A DNA stretch of 64,000 bases. Source: Allorhizobium borbori. GTDB taxonomy: Bacteria; Pseudomonadota; Alphaproteobacteria; Rhizobiales; Rhizobiaceae. The stretch lies in assembly GCF_014196535.1 (NCBI RefSeq), contig NZ_JACIDU010000011.1, positions 120,907-184,906 of the forward strand. The letters run 5' to 3'. The notes under the pieces were generated by a model. That model saw only the letters and a list, made by a program, of their open reading frames with translations. It ran no database searches and was not told where the DNA came from. A program made the translations under genes and the position numbers. Shown piece by piece: positions 27,685 through 36,939 of the stretch (position 1 is its first letter; each line of letters opens with the position of its first letter).

Positions 27685-27993
27685 ATGATCCTGCACTGCG
27701 TGTTCCTTCGCCTGAAAGCCGCCCTGACTTCGGAAGAACGGGACGCGCTTTACCGCGATATTACGAGCCTGAAGAGTGTCGTCCCCGGCGTGGTCGATCT
27801 CAAGGCCGGAGCCAACGTGTCGTCCGAACGGCTCGACGGCGGCTTTTGCGATGGCTTCATCGTCACCTTCGACAACGCCGATGCCCGTGATCGCTATCTT
27901 GCCCATCCCGCGCATCAGGCCGTCAGCGAACGTCTCGTTCAGGCCACCCATGGCGGTCTGGCCGGCGTTCTCGTTTACGATCTGGATGTTTGA
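27685..27993 (+). CDS. Dabb family (stress-responsive alpha/beta barrel) protein
   Basis: The 102-residue protein has the Dabb pattern: ILHCVFLRLKAALTSEER at the first strand and helix, a central GGFCDGFIVTFDNADARDRYL, and the final HPAHQAVSERL and VLVYDLDV. Such dimeric ferredoxin-like proteins often act on small aromatic or polyketide-like compounds, but no activity can be assigned. AGGAG lies about 13 bases before the ATG. It is probably the last gene after rnhA. Confidence 0.82.
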   Translation: MILHCVFLRLKAALTSEERDALYRDITSLKSVVPGVVDLKAGANVSSERLDGGFCDGFIVTFDNADARDRYLAHPAHQAVSERLVQATHGGLAGVLVYDLDV

Positions 27994-28059
27994 GCGGGCC
28001 TGTGCCCTTCTGGTGGGGATGGCGGCAGCCGGTGGATGTCACGACTGCCGCCCCGGATC

Positions 28060-28545
28060 TCAGAGCTGTTCGAGAATGGCCGGTGCGCCGGAAACCGTGG
28101 CCTGGCCCGGATTTTCCTCGATGGCGATATGCTTGACGACGCCATCATCGGCAATCAGGGCATAGCGCTTGGAGCGCACGCCGAGGCCGCCGCCCGAAAG
28201 GTCGATATCGAGGCCAAGCGCCTTGGTGAAGGAGGCGTCCCAGTCGGCGAGGAAATGGATCTTGCCGAAGCCGCCGGACGCCTGCGCCCACGCGCCCATG
28301 ACATGCCAGTCATTGACCGACACCACGGCGATCTCGTCGATGCCCTTTTCGACCAGAGCATTGAAGTTTTCGACATAGCCGGGCAGGTGGTTCAGCGTGC
28401 AGGTGGGCGTGAAGGCGCCGGGCACGGCAAACAGCACGACTTTCTTGCCCTTGAAGAGCTGTTCGGTGGTGATCTCGACCGGGCCGTCCGCCGTCTTTTC
28501 CTTGAAGGTTGCGGAAGGGATCTTGTCGCCGATGGCAATGGTCAT
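28060..28545 (-). CDS. Peroxiredoxin, Prx5/AhpE-type (redoxin)
   Basis: The 161-residue thioredoxin-fold protein has the peroxidatic Cys in VPGAFTPTCTLNHLPGYVEN, with the Pro and Thr that line the active site. The further Prx5 elements are DEIAVVSVNDWHVMGAW and HFLADWDASFTKALGLDID. Plant and bacterial type II peroxiredoxins of this kind reduce hydroperoxides, usually with glutaredoxin or thioredoxin. The ATG at 28545 is preceded by AGGAGA. Confidence 0.92.
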   Translation of the reverse strand: MTIAIGDKIPSATFKEKTADGPVEITTEQLFKGKKVVLFAVPGAFTPTCTLNHLPGYVENFNALVEKGIDEIAVVSVNDWHVMGAWAQASGGFGKIHFLADWDASFTKALGLDIDLSGGGLGVRSKRYALIADDGVVKHIAIEENPGQATVSGAPAILEQL

Positions 28546-28612
28546 GGTCTTCTGTCTCCTCATGATGGCGGGAACGACCCCGCGCAAAGCATGACGGGAC
28601 TATAGGTTGACG

Positions 28613-29425
28613 TCAGTCAAAAACAAGCGCCGTTTCCATGGAGCGGTGCCCGGATTTGACCAGAAGCCGCCAGGTCTTGCCGTGGAGGTCGTAATTGCGC
28701 GGCAGTTCGCCGAGCTCGAAGGTCGCATAGGTCTGGCTTGTGCCGGAGCGTTCCAGGATCGGCTCGACATAGACATAGCCATCCGGCCCGGTGAGGAAGA
28801 ATTCCGGCTTGTTCTGAAGATCGGGTAGGCCGACCGGCACGGTCACGGTCTTGCCATCTGCGCCGATGCGGGGCTTTTCCGCGAAGAAATCACGGGATGG
28901 CGCTTCCGGCAAGCGTTCCCCGGCGGCAAGGAGGGCGGCCTTCGCCTCGGCCTCTTCCGCCGCGTTGCCGGTGAAAGGCACGGTGAAATCGGCCTGGAAG
29001 GGCACGCAGATTTCCTTGCACACGCCGATGAAGACGCCGGCCTTCAGCGCGTCGCCCGCCGCTTTGCCCTTGAGTGTAAAGACGAGCGAAACCGGAGCGT
29101 TATAGCCGATATCGCGCACGCCTGCCTGATCGAAGATGCGGGGCGGGGGAAAGCGCAGCTCCGAAAGCGCAAGGCCCGAGGTTGGCGATGGCGTCATCTG
29201 CGGCGGCATGCCGGCCTCGCCCGGCTCGCGCCAGTAGGTAAGCCAGCCACTGGCCGGCTCGATCTCGATCACGCCCTTCACGGTCCCATCGGCATCCGGG
29301 GCAAGAACGGCAAGCCGCATACGCCCGCCGGGATTGTCCACCCAATCGGAAACACCGGCGAATGCGATGGTCGGGCCGGTGGCGAAAGCGGCGAGAAAGG
29401 CGAGGATGCGGGTGGTTGTCTTCAT
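28613..29425 (-). CDS. Periplasmic DsbD N-terminal-like (thiol:disulfide interchange) protein
   Basis: The 270-residue protein has a signal peptide (TRILAFLAAFATGPTIAFAG). A two-sheet domain like the alpha domain of DsbD follows, with WLTYWREPGEAGMPPQM, FPPPRIFD and the cysteine pair in GVFIGVCKEICVPFQADF. The membrane and thioredoxin parts of DsbD are absent, so it may receive electrons from another membrane protein. Function is inferred only. It is divergent from yqgE. Confidence 0.75.
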   Translation of the reverse strand: MKTTTRILAFLAAFATGPTIAFAGVSDWVDNPGGRMRLAVLAPDADGTVKGVIEIEPASGWLTYWREPGEAGMPPQMTPSPTSGLALSELRFPPPRIFDQAGVRDIGYNAPVSLVFTLKGKAAGDALKAGVFIGVCKEICVPFQADFTVPFTGNAAEEAEAKAALLAAGERLPEAPSRDFFAEKPRIGADGKTVTVPVGLPDLQNKPEFFLTGPDGYVYVEPILERSGTSQTYATFELGELPRNYDLHGKTWRLLVKSGHRSMETALVFD

Positions 29426-29588
29426 GACCGGGATTTAGCGCATCGCGGGGTCGCCTGCCAGTCACGCCCGCGTCAGCGGCCATCATTTTCCGTTGATTTG
29501 GGTTGATTGCGGCGGCGGGATGCAGCATCCTGAACAAACGGGTCAGGAAACCGCCTGAGGACAGTCGGTCGCCCGTACGGAGGCATGG

Positions 29589-30194
29589 ATGACCCTGTCG
29601 ACGCTGGTGGACAAGAGAGAGCGCGGTCTGCTGGACGGTCACTTCCTGATCGCCATGCCCGGCATGGCGGACGAAAACTTTGCCCGCAGCGTGGTCTATA
29701 TCTGCGCGCACTCCTCCGAGGGCGCCATGGGCTTCATTATCAACCGCGCCCAGCGTCTAAGCTTCACCGATGTTCTTCTCCATCTCGACATGGTGAAGGA
29801 TGACGAGGACATCCGCCTGCCGGACAGCGCGCTGCGCGTGCCGATCCAGAGCGGCGGGCCGGTTGAGACCGGACGCGGCTTCGTGCTGCACAGCGACGAT
29901 TACACCAGCCAGTCCTCCATTCCCGTCAGCGACGAGATTTCGCTGACGGCGACGCTCGATATCATCCGCGCCATTTCCGGTGGGCACGGACCGCGCAAGG
30001 CCACCATGCTGCTCGGCTATGCGGGCTGGGGTCCGGGCCAGCTCGAACGCGAGATTTCCGCCAATGGCTGGCTGACCTGCCCGGCGGATGAACGGCTTAT
30101 TTTCGATACGGCGCTGGATGCGAAATATGATCAGGCGCTCGCTCTTCTCGGGATCAACCCGGCCATGCTGTCGCGCGAAGCGGGTCACGCCTGA
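29589..30194 (+). CDS. UPF0301 / YqgE-AlgH family protein
   Basis: The 201-residue protein matches DUF179: [54 protein letters not shown] and [20 protein letters not shown]. The family is widespread and its biochemical role is unsettled; AlgH was once proposed as an alginate regulator. GGAGG sits five bases before the ATG at 29589. Confidence 0.92.
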   Translation: MTLSTLVDKRERGLLDGHFLIAMPGMADENFARSVVYICAHSSEGAMGFIINRAQRLSFTDVLLHLDMVKDDEDIRLPDSALRVPIQSGGPVETGRGFVLHSDDYTSQSSIPVSDEISLTATLDIIRAISGGHGPRKATMLLGYAGWGPGQLEREISANGWLTCPADERLIFDTALDAKYDQALALLGINPAMLSREAGHA

Positions 30195-30294
30195 TATTTT
30201 CCCCTGACATTTTTCAAGGAACCAATCCGGCGCCCGCCCGTTTTTCCCCTGACCATCGCATATGGCGGTGGGTAAAAAGAGGAGAAACTTTCCA

Positions 30295-30486
30295 ATGGGT
30301 AGCACCTCGGACAAGATCAAGGGTACCGCAAACGAGATTGCCGGCAAGGCCAAGCAGGCCGTTGGCAAGGCAACCGACAATCGCAGCCTTCAGGTTGAAG
30401 GCTCGGTTCAGGAAGGCAAGGGCAAGGCGCAGGTCGCCGCCGGCAAAGTCAAGGACAAGCTGAAGGACGCGGTCGACCGCCTGTAA
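30295..30486 (+). CDS. CsbD family stress-response protein
   Basis: The 63-residue, Lys/Ala/Gly-rich, cysteine-free protein has the CsbD pattern DKIKGTANEIAGKAKQAVGKA and VEGSVQEGKGKAQVAAGKVKD. Such small hydrophilic proteins are often induced by general stress; their molecular role is unknown. The ATG at 30295 has AGAGGAGA about nine bases upstream. A strong terminator follows, so it is its own transcription unit. Confidence 0.88.
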   Translation: MGSTSDKIKGTANEIAGKAKQAVGKATDNRSLQVEGSVQEGKGKAQVAAGKVKDKLKDAVDRL

Positions 30487-30514
30487 TGAATTGAGTTCCC
30501 GCTCCGGCGGGGGC

Positions 30515-30592
30515 GCCGCCGGTTGTCGCGCCGAAGAGAGACCGCCCCGGTCCCTTCGATGTCGCGACACCGGCGGCCTTTTCGGTTTTTTC
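30515..30592 (+). terminator. csbD terminator: long hairpin with T-tract
   Basis: GCCGCCGGTTGTCGCG (30515-30530) pairs with CGCGACACCGGCGGC (30563-30577), with one bulge and a 32-base loop. TTTTCGGTTTTTT follows directly. Confidence 0.75.
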
Positions 30593-30618
30593 TCAGACAA
30601 TGTCCGGACGGAGTTTTC

Positions 30619-31680
30619 ATGAGACTGTTTAGCTGCGGCGCTTGTGGCCAGACCGTGCATTTCGACAATCGAGTCTGCGTCAATTGCGGTCATAACCTTG
30701 GCTTCGTGCCCGAACGGCTGGCCATGGTGGCCCTGGAGGAGGGGGCCGACGGCGCGTTACGGCCGGTCAATGAGCCAGACGCATCGCCGCTTCGCCCGTG
30801 CGCCAATGCCGGGCTCGATATCTGCAACTGGACGGTTCCCGCTGAAGGGACGGAGACTTTCTGCCTTGCCTGCCGCCATAACCGGCTGGTGCCGAACACC
30901 GATACCGAACAGGGCGTGGCCCGCTGGCGGCGCATCGGTCAGGCAGAACGACACCTGTTCTATTCCATCCTACGGCTGAACCTGCCGCACCCGACCCGAG
31001 AGGAAGACCCGGCCGGCGGTCTCGTCTTCGACTTTCTCGAGGACAAGGTGGATGAGAGCGGCAATACGGTGGCCGCCATGACGCTGCATGACGAGGGGCT
31101 GATCGCCATTCGTGCGGCAGAAGCGGATGATGTGGTGCGCGTGGCCGCCAAGGAAAACATGGACGAGCCTTACCGGACCATGCTCGGCCATTTTCGCCAC
31201 GAAGTCGGGCATTTCGTGTGGAACAAGCTGGTGCGCGACGCAGGTCGCCTTGAGGAATGCCGCGCCGTTTTCGGTGACGAGCAGGTGGATTACGCCGCCG
31301 CCCTTCAGCATCACTACGAGAACGGCCCGCCGCCTGGCTGGCAGCAAAGCTACATTTCCTCCTACGCGACGACCCATCCCTGGGAGGATTTCGCGGAATG
31401 TTTCGCGCATTATTTGCACGTCGTCGATGCGCTGGAAACCTCGAACGCCTTCGGTATCGCCATCACCCCGGCAAACCACACCACCCCGGACGTGATTTTC
31501 GACCCCTATCACGCCGAAAGCGCCGAGCAACTCGTGTCTGCCTGGATACCGCTTTCGGTTGCCATCAATTCCATTCAGCGCAGCCTTGGTGAAAACGACA
31601 TCTACCCCTTCGTGCTGACGCCGGAGGTGACGGCAAAGCTCGAATACGTTCACCGGCTTTTGCAGGGGCGGGCTTCCTGA
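30619..31680 (+). CDS. Putative zinc-binding metallopeptidase with N-terminal zinc ribbons
   Basis: The 353-residue protein starts with two zinc-ribbon-like cysteine sets (FSCGACGQTVHFDNRVCVNCGHN, then CNW...FCLACRHN). The peptidase domain contains FRHEVGHFVWNKL (HExxH) and a third-ligand region HPWEDFAECFAHYLH. No signal peptide is seen, so a cytoplasmic location is likely. The substrate is unknown. The ATG at 30619 starts exactly at the first zinc ribbon. It precedes the H-NOX gene by about 280 bases, separated by a long inverted repeat. Confidence 0.82.
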   Translation: MRLFSCGACGQTVHFDNRVCVNCGHNLGFVPERLAMVALEEGADGALRPVNEPDASPLRPCANAGLDICNWTVPAEGTETFCLACRHNRLVPNTDTEQGVARWRRIGQAERHLFYSILRLNLPHPTREEDPAGGLVFDFLEDKVDESGNTVAAMTLHDEGLIAIRAAEADDVVRVAAKENMDEPYRTMLGHFRHEVGHFVWNKLVRDAGRLEECRAVFGDEQVDYAAALQHHYENGPPPGWQQSYISSYATTHPWEDFAECFAHYLHVVDALETSNAFGIAITPANHTTPDVIFDPYHAESAEQLVSAWIPLSVAINSIQRSLGENDIYPFVLTPEVTAKLEYVHRLLQGRAS

Positions 31681-31728
31681 GAGCGCTGGCGGTGACAGCC
31701 GGCTTCCGCCTGGGCACCTGCGACTGTT

Positions 31729-31780
31729 CCGGTCAAAATTGTACTGTCGGTGTGTTGCGCACAGCGATGATTTTGACCGG
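31729..31780. repeat. 11-bp perfect inverted repeat between peptidase and H-NOX genes
   Basis: CCGGTCAAAAT (31729-31739) and ATTTTGACCGG (31770-31780) are perfectly complementary, with 30 bases between them. That loop contains a smaller TGTG/CACA pair. It could terminate the peptidase transcript or form a regulatory site ahead of the H-NOX gene; the sequence does not decide which. Confidence 0.6.
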
Positions 31781-31959
31781 GCGGAAAATATTTCCCTTGC
31801 TATGCATATGCCGAGGCCGTGTTTATACATGATAGATGCCTGAAAATTTCAAGATTTCCCTTCAGGCGATACTTGAAAAGCCCGGCGCAACCTTTACTAT
31901 GTTTTAATGCCTGCGTGTCAGCGTTGCGGGACGTGCACCATGACAGGGAAGGGTTGTCA

Positions 31960-32502
31960 ATGAAGGGCATCGTCTTCACGGAGTTCCTGGATTACGTCGC
32001 CGATTGTTTCGGGCGCGACATGGTTGACGATCTTCTCGACGATTGCGATTTCAGCCATTGCGGCGCCTATACGGCGGTTGCGACCTATGACCACCGCGAA
32101 CTGGTTCAACTCATCTTGTCCTTGTCCCGGCAGGCCGGTGTGCCAGCCCCTACCATCCTGCGCGATTTCGGGGTTCATCTCAGCCAGACTTTTGCCCGCC
32201 GCTTTCCGTTCTTCTTCGAGGAGCGGACGACCCTTTTCGATTTTCTCGACAGTGTCGAAAACACGATCCACGTTGAGGTGCTGAAACTCTATCCCGATGC
32301 GGAGTTGCCCCGTTTCATCACGAACAGGCGCGACGACAGTGTCATGAGCCTCGATTATCACAGCAGTCGCTGCTTCAGCGGTCTTGCGGCCGGGCTGATC
32401 GAAGGTGCTGCGCGTTATTATGATACGGCCATTGAGTTGACGCAGGCCACCGTATCGCAGGGGAACGCAACGCATGTGCGCTTCGACATCACGCTCCGGT
32501 AA
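31960..32502 (+). CDS. H-NOX haem nitric-oxide/oxygen sensor protein
   Basis: The 180-residue protein is a stand-alone H-NOX domain: MKGIVFTEFLDYVADCFG, GAYTAVATYDHRELV, FPFFFEERTTLFDFLDSVEN. The proximal haem ligand is His104 in NTIHVEVLKLYPDAELPRF. The haem-propionate motif Y-x-S-x-R is intact (YHSSR, residues 133-137). Known H-NOX proteins bind NO and regulate a partner kinase or diguanylate cyclase. Here the next gene overlaps by 29 bases and encodes GGDEF-EAL, the expected partner. A GGGAAGGG precedes the ATG at 31960. Confidence 0.92.
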   Translation: MKGIVFTEFLDYVADCFGRDMVDDLLDDCDFSHCGAYTAVATYDHRELVQLILSLSRQAGVPAPTILRDFGVHLSQTFARRFPFFFEERTTLFDFLDSVENTIHVEVLKLYPDAELPRFITNRRDDSVMSLDYHSSRCFSGLAAGLIEGAARYYDTAIELTQATVSQGNATHVRFDITLR

Positions 32503-34018
32503 CGGTGCAGACCAGAGCATGGACGATGCCGAAGCGGTTGACGCCCTGCGGCAGAAGGCTGCGCGGCTGGAAAAGCGCTGGCAGCGGGAGCAGGCCGCGC
32601 GTCTGACCGCCGAAGACCTGCTCGAAACCAAGGCCCGCGAGCTCTATAGTGTGAACCAGAAACTGCGCACGCTGGCCGAACGCCTTGAGGAACGGGTGGA
32701 GGCGCGCACGCGCGAGCTTCAGGAAGCCCGCGACAGGGCGCTGATCGAGGCCCATCACGATCCCCTGACCGGCCTCTATAACCGGCGCGGACACGAAATC
32801 CGGCTCGAAGAAGCGATTGCCAGGGCTGCGGGCGGCCCGGAGCGGCTTGCGCTCCTGATGCTCGATCTTGATAACTTCAAGGAAATCAACGACCGTTTCG
32901 GCCATCATGCGGGTGATGGCGTATTGCGGCATGTGGCCCGGATTGTCCGCACCAGCCTGCCGGAGGGCTGTGTGGTTTCGCGCCTTGGTGGTGACGAGTT
33001 TGCCGTCATCATTCCCGTGGGCGAGGGGACTGCTGACATTGAGACACTTGTTGGGCGTTTTCGGGAACGGCTGAACGTTCCCTACGAGCAGGAGGAAACC
33101 TCCTTTTCCATTGCCGGCTCCATTGGCATCGCTATCTTCCCGGATCATGGCGAAAGCGCCAGCAGCCTTCTCAGGAATGCGGATATCGCGCTTTATCGGT
33201 CCAAGACGGCCGGTCGCAACGCCGCCACGGTTTTCGAGTGGTCGATGTTCGAGGAACTCGTGAAACGTCAGGAAATGTCGTCCGCACTGGCGAACAGCAA
33301 CCTGCAAAGAGACATCGTTCCCTGGTTTCAGCCCATCGTGCAGGGACCGGTGACAAGAACGGTCGGGGTCGAAGCGCTCGTGCGATTGCGGATCGCCGGT
33401 GAAAAACTCCTCTTGCCGGGTGCCTTTCTGGAACTGGCGAATGAGGGCGGCATGCTCCACGATATCTTCAGGGTCATGCTCGACAAGGGCGTCGCACAGA
33501 TGCGGCCGCTGATTGCGGCAGGGCAATTACAGTATGTCTCGATCAACGCCGCTGCCAGCGATTTTTCCTTCGATATCGTGACCGAAGTTCTGGAGGCGCT
33601 GGAGCGCTATCGTCTGCCGCCCGAAGCGCTGGTGATCGAGATTACCGAAGAAGCGATCATAACGGACCCCTTGCGCATCGGAAGAAAGATCCGGGAATTG
33701 CGGGCTCATGGGGTCGGCATTGCGCTCGATGACTTCGGCAGCGGTTACGCAAATATCACGACACTGGCGGCGCTGGATATTTCAACCCTGAAACTCGATC
33801 GTTCGCTGACGACCAACCTGCCCCTGAAGCCGAAAGCAGCGATCATCGTGAAGGCGCTGTGCAGCATGGCCCGGGACCTGGGGCTCTCCGTGACCGGGGA
33901 AGGCGTGGAGACCGAAGCCGAGGCCGAATGCCTTGCGGCCTGCGGCTGCACACGCTTTCAGGGCTATCACTATGCGCGGCCGATGCCGCTCGACAGGCTT
34001 CAGGCCTTTCTTGGCTGA
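32474..34018 (+). CDS. Soluble GGDEF-EAL protein coupled to H-NOX (c-di-GMP turnover)
   Basis: The 514-residue cytoplasmic protein has a predicted coiled-coil N-terminus (about 20-95, rich in Arg/Glu/Leu). A GGDEF domain follows (DPLTGLYNRRG, LDLDNFKEINDRFGHHAGD, RLGGDEFAVI), then an EAL domain (VGVEALVRL, VIEITEEAII, LDDFGSGYANI, LKLDRSL). Both active-site signatures look intact, though the EAL lacks the usual RWxHP continuation. H-NOX binding of NO probably tunes its activity, as in related haem-NO/c-di-GMP pairs. The ATG at 32474 overlaps the H-NOX gene; ATG 32519 is an alternative start. Confidence 0.92.
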   Translation: MCASTSRSGNGADQSMDDAEAVDALRQKAARLEKRWQREQAARLTAEDLLETKARELYSVNQKLRTLAERLEERVEARTRELQEARDRALIEAHHDPLTGLYNRRGHEIRLEEAIARAAGGPERLALLMLDLDNFKEINDRFGHHAGDGVLRHVARIVRTSLPEGCVVSRLGGDEFAVIIPVGEGTADIETLVGRFRERLNVPYEQEETSFSIAGSIGIAIFPDHGESASSLLRNADIALYRSKTAGRNAATVFEWSMFEELVKRQEMSSALANSNLQRDIVPWFQPIVQGPVTRTVGVEALVRLRIAGEKLLLPGAFLELANEGGMLHDIFRVMLDKGVAQMRPLIAAGQLQYVSINAAASDFSFDIVTEVLEALERYRLPPEALVIEITEEAIITDPLRIGRKIRELRAHGVGIALDDFGSGYANITTLAALDISTLKLDRSLTTNLPLKPKAAIIVKALCSMARDLGLSVTGEGVETEAEAECLAACGCTRFQGYHYARPMPLDRLQAFLG

Positions 34019-34023
34019 AACCG

Positions 34024-36939
34024 TTACGCCCGCTTTTGCTGCGGGAAGCGTTCCTTGAGCAGTCGCAGGATGGAGTCGGGGCTCATCGGCGCGCCGAAGA
34101 GGTAGCTCTGGCCAAAGGCGCAGCCGAGGCGAGACAGTTCGGCCACATCTTCCGCAGCCTCGATGCCTTCGGCAACCACCTGCATGTCCATCTCGCGCGC
34201 CATGGAGATGACGGAGCGCAGCATGATGCCGCGCTTGTCGCCCATGTCGTCGTTGAGCAGCGCCTTGTCCAGCTTGATCGTATCGAAGGGGAAGCGGGTG
34301 AGATAGGCGAGCGAGGAATAGCCGGTGCCGAAATCGTCGAGCGCCAGCGAAAGCCCCATGTCCTTCAGCTTGTCGAGAACGAGGCGGGCCTGCTCCGGGT
34401 TCTCCATCACCACGCTTTCCGTGAGTTCCAGCTTCAACCGTTCCGGCTTGCACTGGGTCTTGGAAAGCGCAGAGCGCACATCGTTGCACAATTCGCTGTT
34501 CAGAAGCTGGGCGCTGGACACGTTGACGGAGAGGAAGATCGGCAATTCGCCCGTCAGGTTTTCCCAGGCCATCAGGTCGGTGCAGGATTTTTCCAGCGCA
34601 AAGGCGCCGAGCGCCCCGATCATGCCGGACATTTCCGCGACGGGAATGAACTCCATCGCCGGGATCTGGCCGCGCTTGGGGTGTTCCCAGCGCATCAGCG
34701 CCTCGAAACCGGCAATCTCGCCATCCGAGAGCCGGATGATCGGCTGATAGGCCATCGACAGTTCCTTGCGGTCGATGGCGCGGCGCAGGTCCGTCTCAAG
34801 CTGCAGCCGGTCGGCGCCGTTGTTGCGGAAGGCCGGGCGGAAGGGTTCGACGCGATTGCCGCCGGCGCGCTTCGCCCGGTACATGGCCAGTTCCGCATCG
34901 GCCAGAAGATCGCTGGCGTGGGCCTGCTGATCGACATAGGAGGCAAGGCCGATAGAGGCGGTCAGAATGATTTCACGGCCCGCGAAGTTGATCGGCACCA
35001 TGATGGCCTTGGAAATCGCATCGGCGAAATCGGCAACCTTCACCGGGTCGTTCTCCGAAACCAGGATGAGGCCGAACTGGTCGCCGGAAAGCCGCGCCAG
35101 CGTGTCCTGCGGGCGCAGAAGCCGGCGCAGGCGGCGCGTCAGCGCGATCAGGATGTTGTCGCCCGCCGCGATGCCCAGCGCATCGTTCACATGCTTGTAG
35201 CGGTCGATGTCGATCGACATCACGGTTGGCTTGACGCCGGAAGACGGCGCAATGGCGAGCACCGATTGCAGGCGGTCAAGGAAAAGCTGGCGGTTCGGCA
35301 GGCCCGTCAGGTTGTCGTGCAGCGCATCCGCCAGCAGCCGGTCGATGGAGTTCTTCTGCTCGGTCACGTCGATGATGGTGCCGACGCAGCGGATCACTTC
35401 GCCGGTCGCGCCCACCACCGGCCGAGCGCGGATCTTCAGCCAGTGAAAATGCCCGTCCTCGGCACGGATGCGGAATTCGTGGTTGAGGCGGCCCTTGCGA
35501 TGTTCCAGCAGCACGTCGAGCGTGGCGCGGAAACGATCGCGGTCATCGGGGTGAAGGCGCGGCACCCAGTTGCGCACCGGGCCGTGCATCGTGCCGGGTT
35601 CCAGACCGAGACGGCTGGAAATATCGGGCGTCGTCACAACGCGGTCGCGCGCCACGTCCCAGTCGAACACCGTATCGCCGGAGCCCGTCAACGCCAGCGC
35701 CTGCCGTTCGAGGTCGGAGAACAGGCCCTGCGAATAGGCTCCGCCGGCAAAGGCGTGCTGCATCACGGTGAAGCCGATGAGCAGAACGATCAGCACCAGG
35801 CCGCCGCCAAGCGCCGGCTGGATGATGTCGTTGTCGAGGCGCCCCGTCACCGTCAGCCAGGCGCCGAACAGCCACACGAGGATCAGCGCCCAGGCGGGCA
35901 CCAGCAGAATGGCGCGATCATAGCGGTTGAGGCCGAGATAGACGATCAGCACGATGCCGGCGCTCGCCGTCAGCGCAAAGGAAATGCGCGCAATGCCCGC
36001 CGCAATCGAGGGGTCGTAGATCGCCACGCCGAAGAGCAGGCCAAGGCCGATGATCCACGCGAAGGTGACGTAGGAAAGATGCGTGTGCCAGCGGTTGAGG
36101 TTCAGATAGGTGAAGAGGAAGATGACGAGGCTGGACGCCAGCGCCACTTCCGCTGATGCGCGCCATATCTTCTGGTCACCGGAAGTGATGCTGATGAGCT
36201 TTTCCAGAAAGCCGAAGTCGACGCAGACATAGGCGAGAACGGCCCAGGCCAGTGCCGCCGCAGCGGGCAGCATGGAGGTGCCCTTGACGACGAAGAGAAT
36301 GGTCAGGAACACCGCGAGAAGGCCGGAAATGCCGAGCACGATGCCGCGATAGAGCGTGAACGAATTGACCGTGTCCTTATAGGCGTTCGGCTCCCACAGA
36401 TAGAGCTGCGGCAGGTCGGGCGAGGACAGTTCGGCCACGAAGGTGATGACGGAGCCGGGGTTCAGCGTGATGCGGAACACGTCGGAATCCGGGCTCGGCA
36501 GCCGGTCGAGCGCAAACCCTTCGGACGGCGTGATGGCGCTGATGCGCTGCGAACCGAGGTCGGGCCAGAAAAGCTTGGAGCCGACGAGACGGAAATGCGG
36601 CGCAACGATCACGCGCTCAAGCTGTTCGTCGGAAACATTGGCAAGCGCGAACACGGCCCAGTCGCCCTGATGGCCCTCGGTGGCGGAGCGCACCTCGATG
36701 CGGCGGCGAATGCCATCGGCGCCGGCGGCTGTGGAAACCTGAAAGGCTTCGCCCTGGTTGGCGTAGACTTCCGTCGTCGCCGTCAGGTTCAGCGCGGTGT
36801 CCTCGCGGGAAATCTTTACCGGCTCGACGGCAAAGGCGGCGGGCACGGCCATGAAAACCATCGCCAGCGACAGCGCCACAACGGCGAGAGCTGCGAGGTG
36901 GCCACGGGCAAAGGCAGCGAAAAGGCGGCGCATCATCAT
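34024..36939 (-). CDS. Membrane PAS-GGDEF-EAL protein, probable c-di-GMP phosphodiesterase
   Basis: The 971-residue protein has a signal/anchor (LAALAVVALSLAMVFMAVPAAFA), an exported beta-rich region to about 180, and roughly seven membrane helices (190-400), as in 7TM-DISM receptors. A PAS domain, a degenerate GGDEF (RLSGDQFGLIL replaces GGDEF) and an intact EAL follow (GFEALMRWEHP, KLELTESVVM, LDDFGTGYSSL). It therefore probably only degrades c-di-GMP. The ATG at 36939 overlaps the GNAT stop (ATGA). It converges on the H-NOX-linked gene with five bases between stops. Confidence 0.9.
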   Translation of the reverse strand: MMMRRLFAAFARGHLAALAVVALSLAMVFMAVPAAFAVEPVKISREDTALNLTATTEVYANQGEAFQVSTAAGADGIRRRIEVRSATEGHQGDWAVFALANVSDEQLERVIVAPHFRLVGSKLFWPDLGSQRISAITPSEGFALDRLPSPDSDVFRITLNPGSVITFVAELSSPDLPQLYLWEPNAYKDTVNSFTLYRGIVLGISGLLAVFLTILFVVKGTSMLPAAAALAWAVLAYVCVDFGFLEKLISITSGDQKIWRASAEVALASSLVIFLFTYLNLNRWHTHLSYVTFAWIIGLGLLFGVAIYDPSIAAGIARISFALTASAGIVLIVYLGLNRYDRAILLVPAWALILVWLFGAWLTVTGRLDNDIIQPALGGGLVLIVLLIGFTVMQHAFAGGAYSQGLFSDLERQALALTGSGDTVFDWDVARDRVVTTPDISSRLGLEPGTMHGPVRNWVPRLHPDDRDRFRATLDVLLEHRKGRLNHEFRIRAEDGHFHWLKIRARPVVGATGEVIRCVGTIIDVTEQKNSIDRLLADALHDNLTGLPNRQLFLDRLQSVLAIAPSSGVKPTVMSIDIDRYKHVNDALGIAAGDNILIALTRRLRRLLRPQDTLARLSGDQFGLILVSENDPVKVADFADAISKAIMVPINFAGREIILTASIGLASYVDQQAHASDLLADAELAMYRAKRAGGNRVEPFRPAFRNNGADRLQLETDLRRAIDRKELSMAYQPIIRLSDGEIAGFEALMRWEHPKRGQIPAMEFIPVAEMSGMIGALGAFALEKSCTDLMAWENLTGELPIFLSVNVSSAQLLNSELCNDVRSALSKTQCKPERLKLELTESVVMENPEQARLVLDKLKDMGLSLALDDFGTGYSSLAYLTRFPFDTIKLDKALLNDDMGDKRGIMLRSVISMAREMDMQVVAEGIEAAEDVAELSRLGCAFGQSYLFGAPMSPDSILRLLKERFPQQKRA

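Noticed and set aside
33859..36156. A 765-codon open frame on the plus strand
   Set aside because: Antisense to the membrane PAS-GGDEF-EAL gene.
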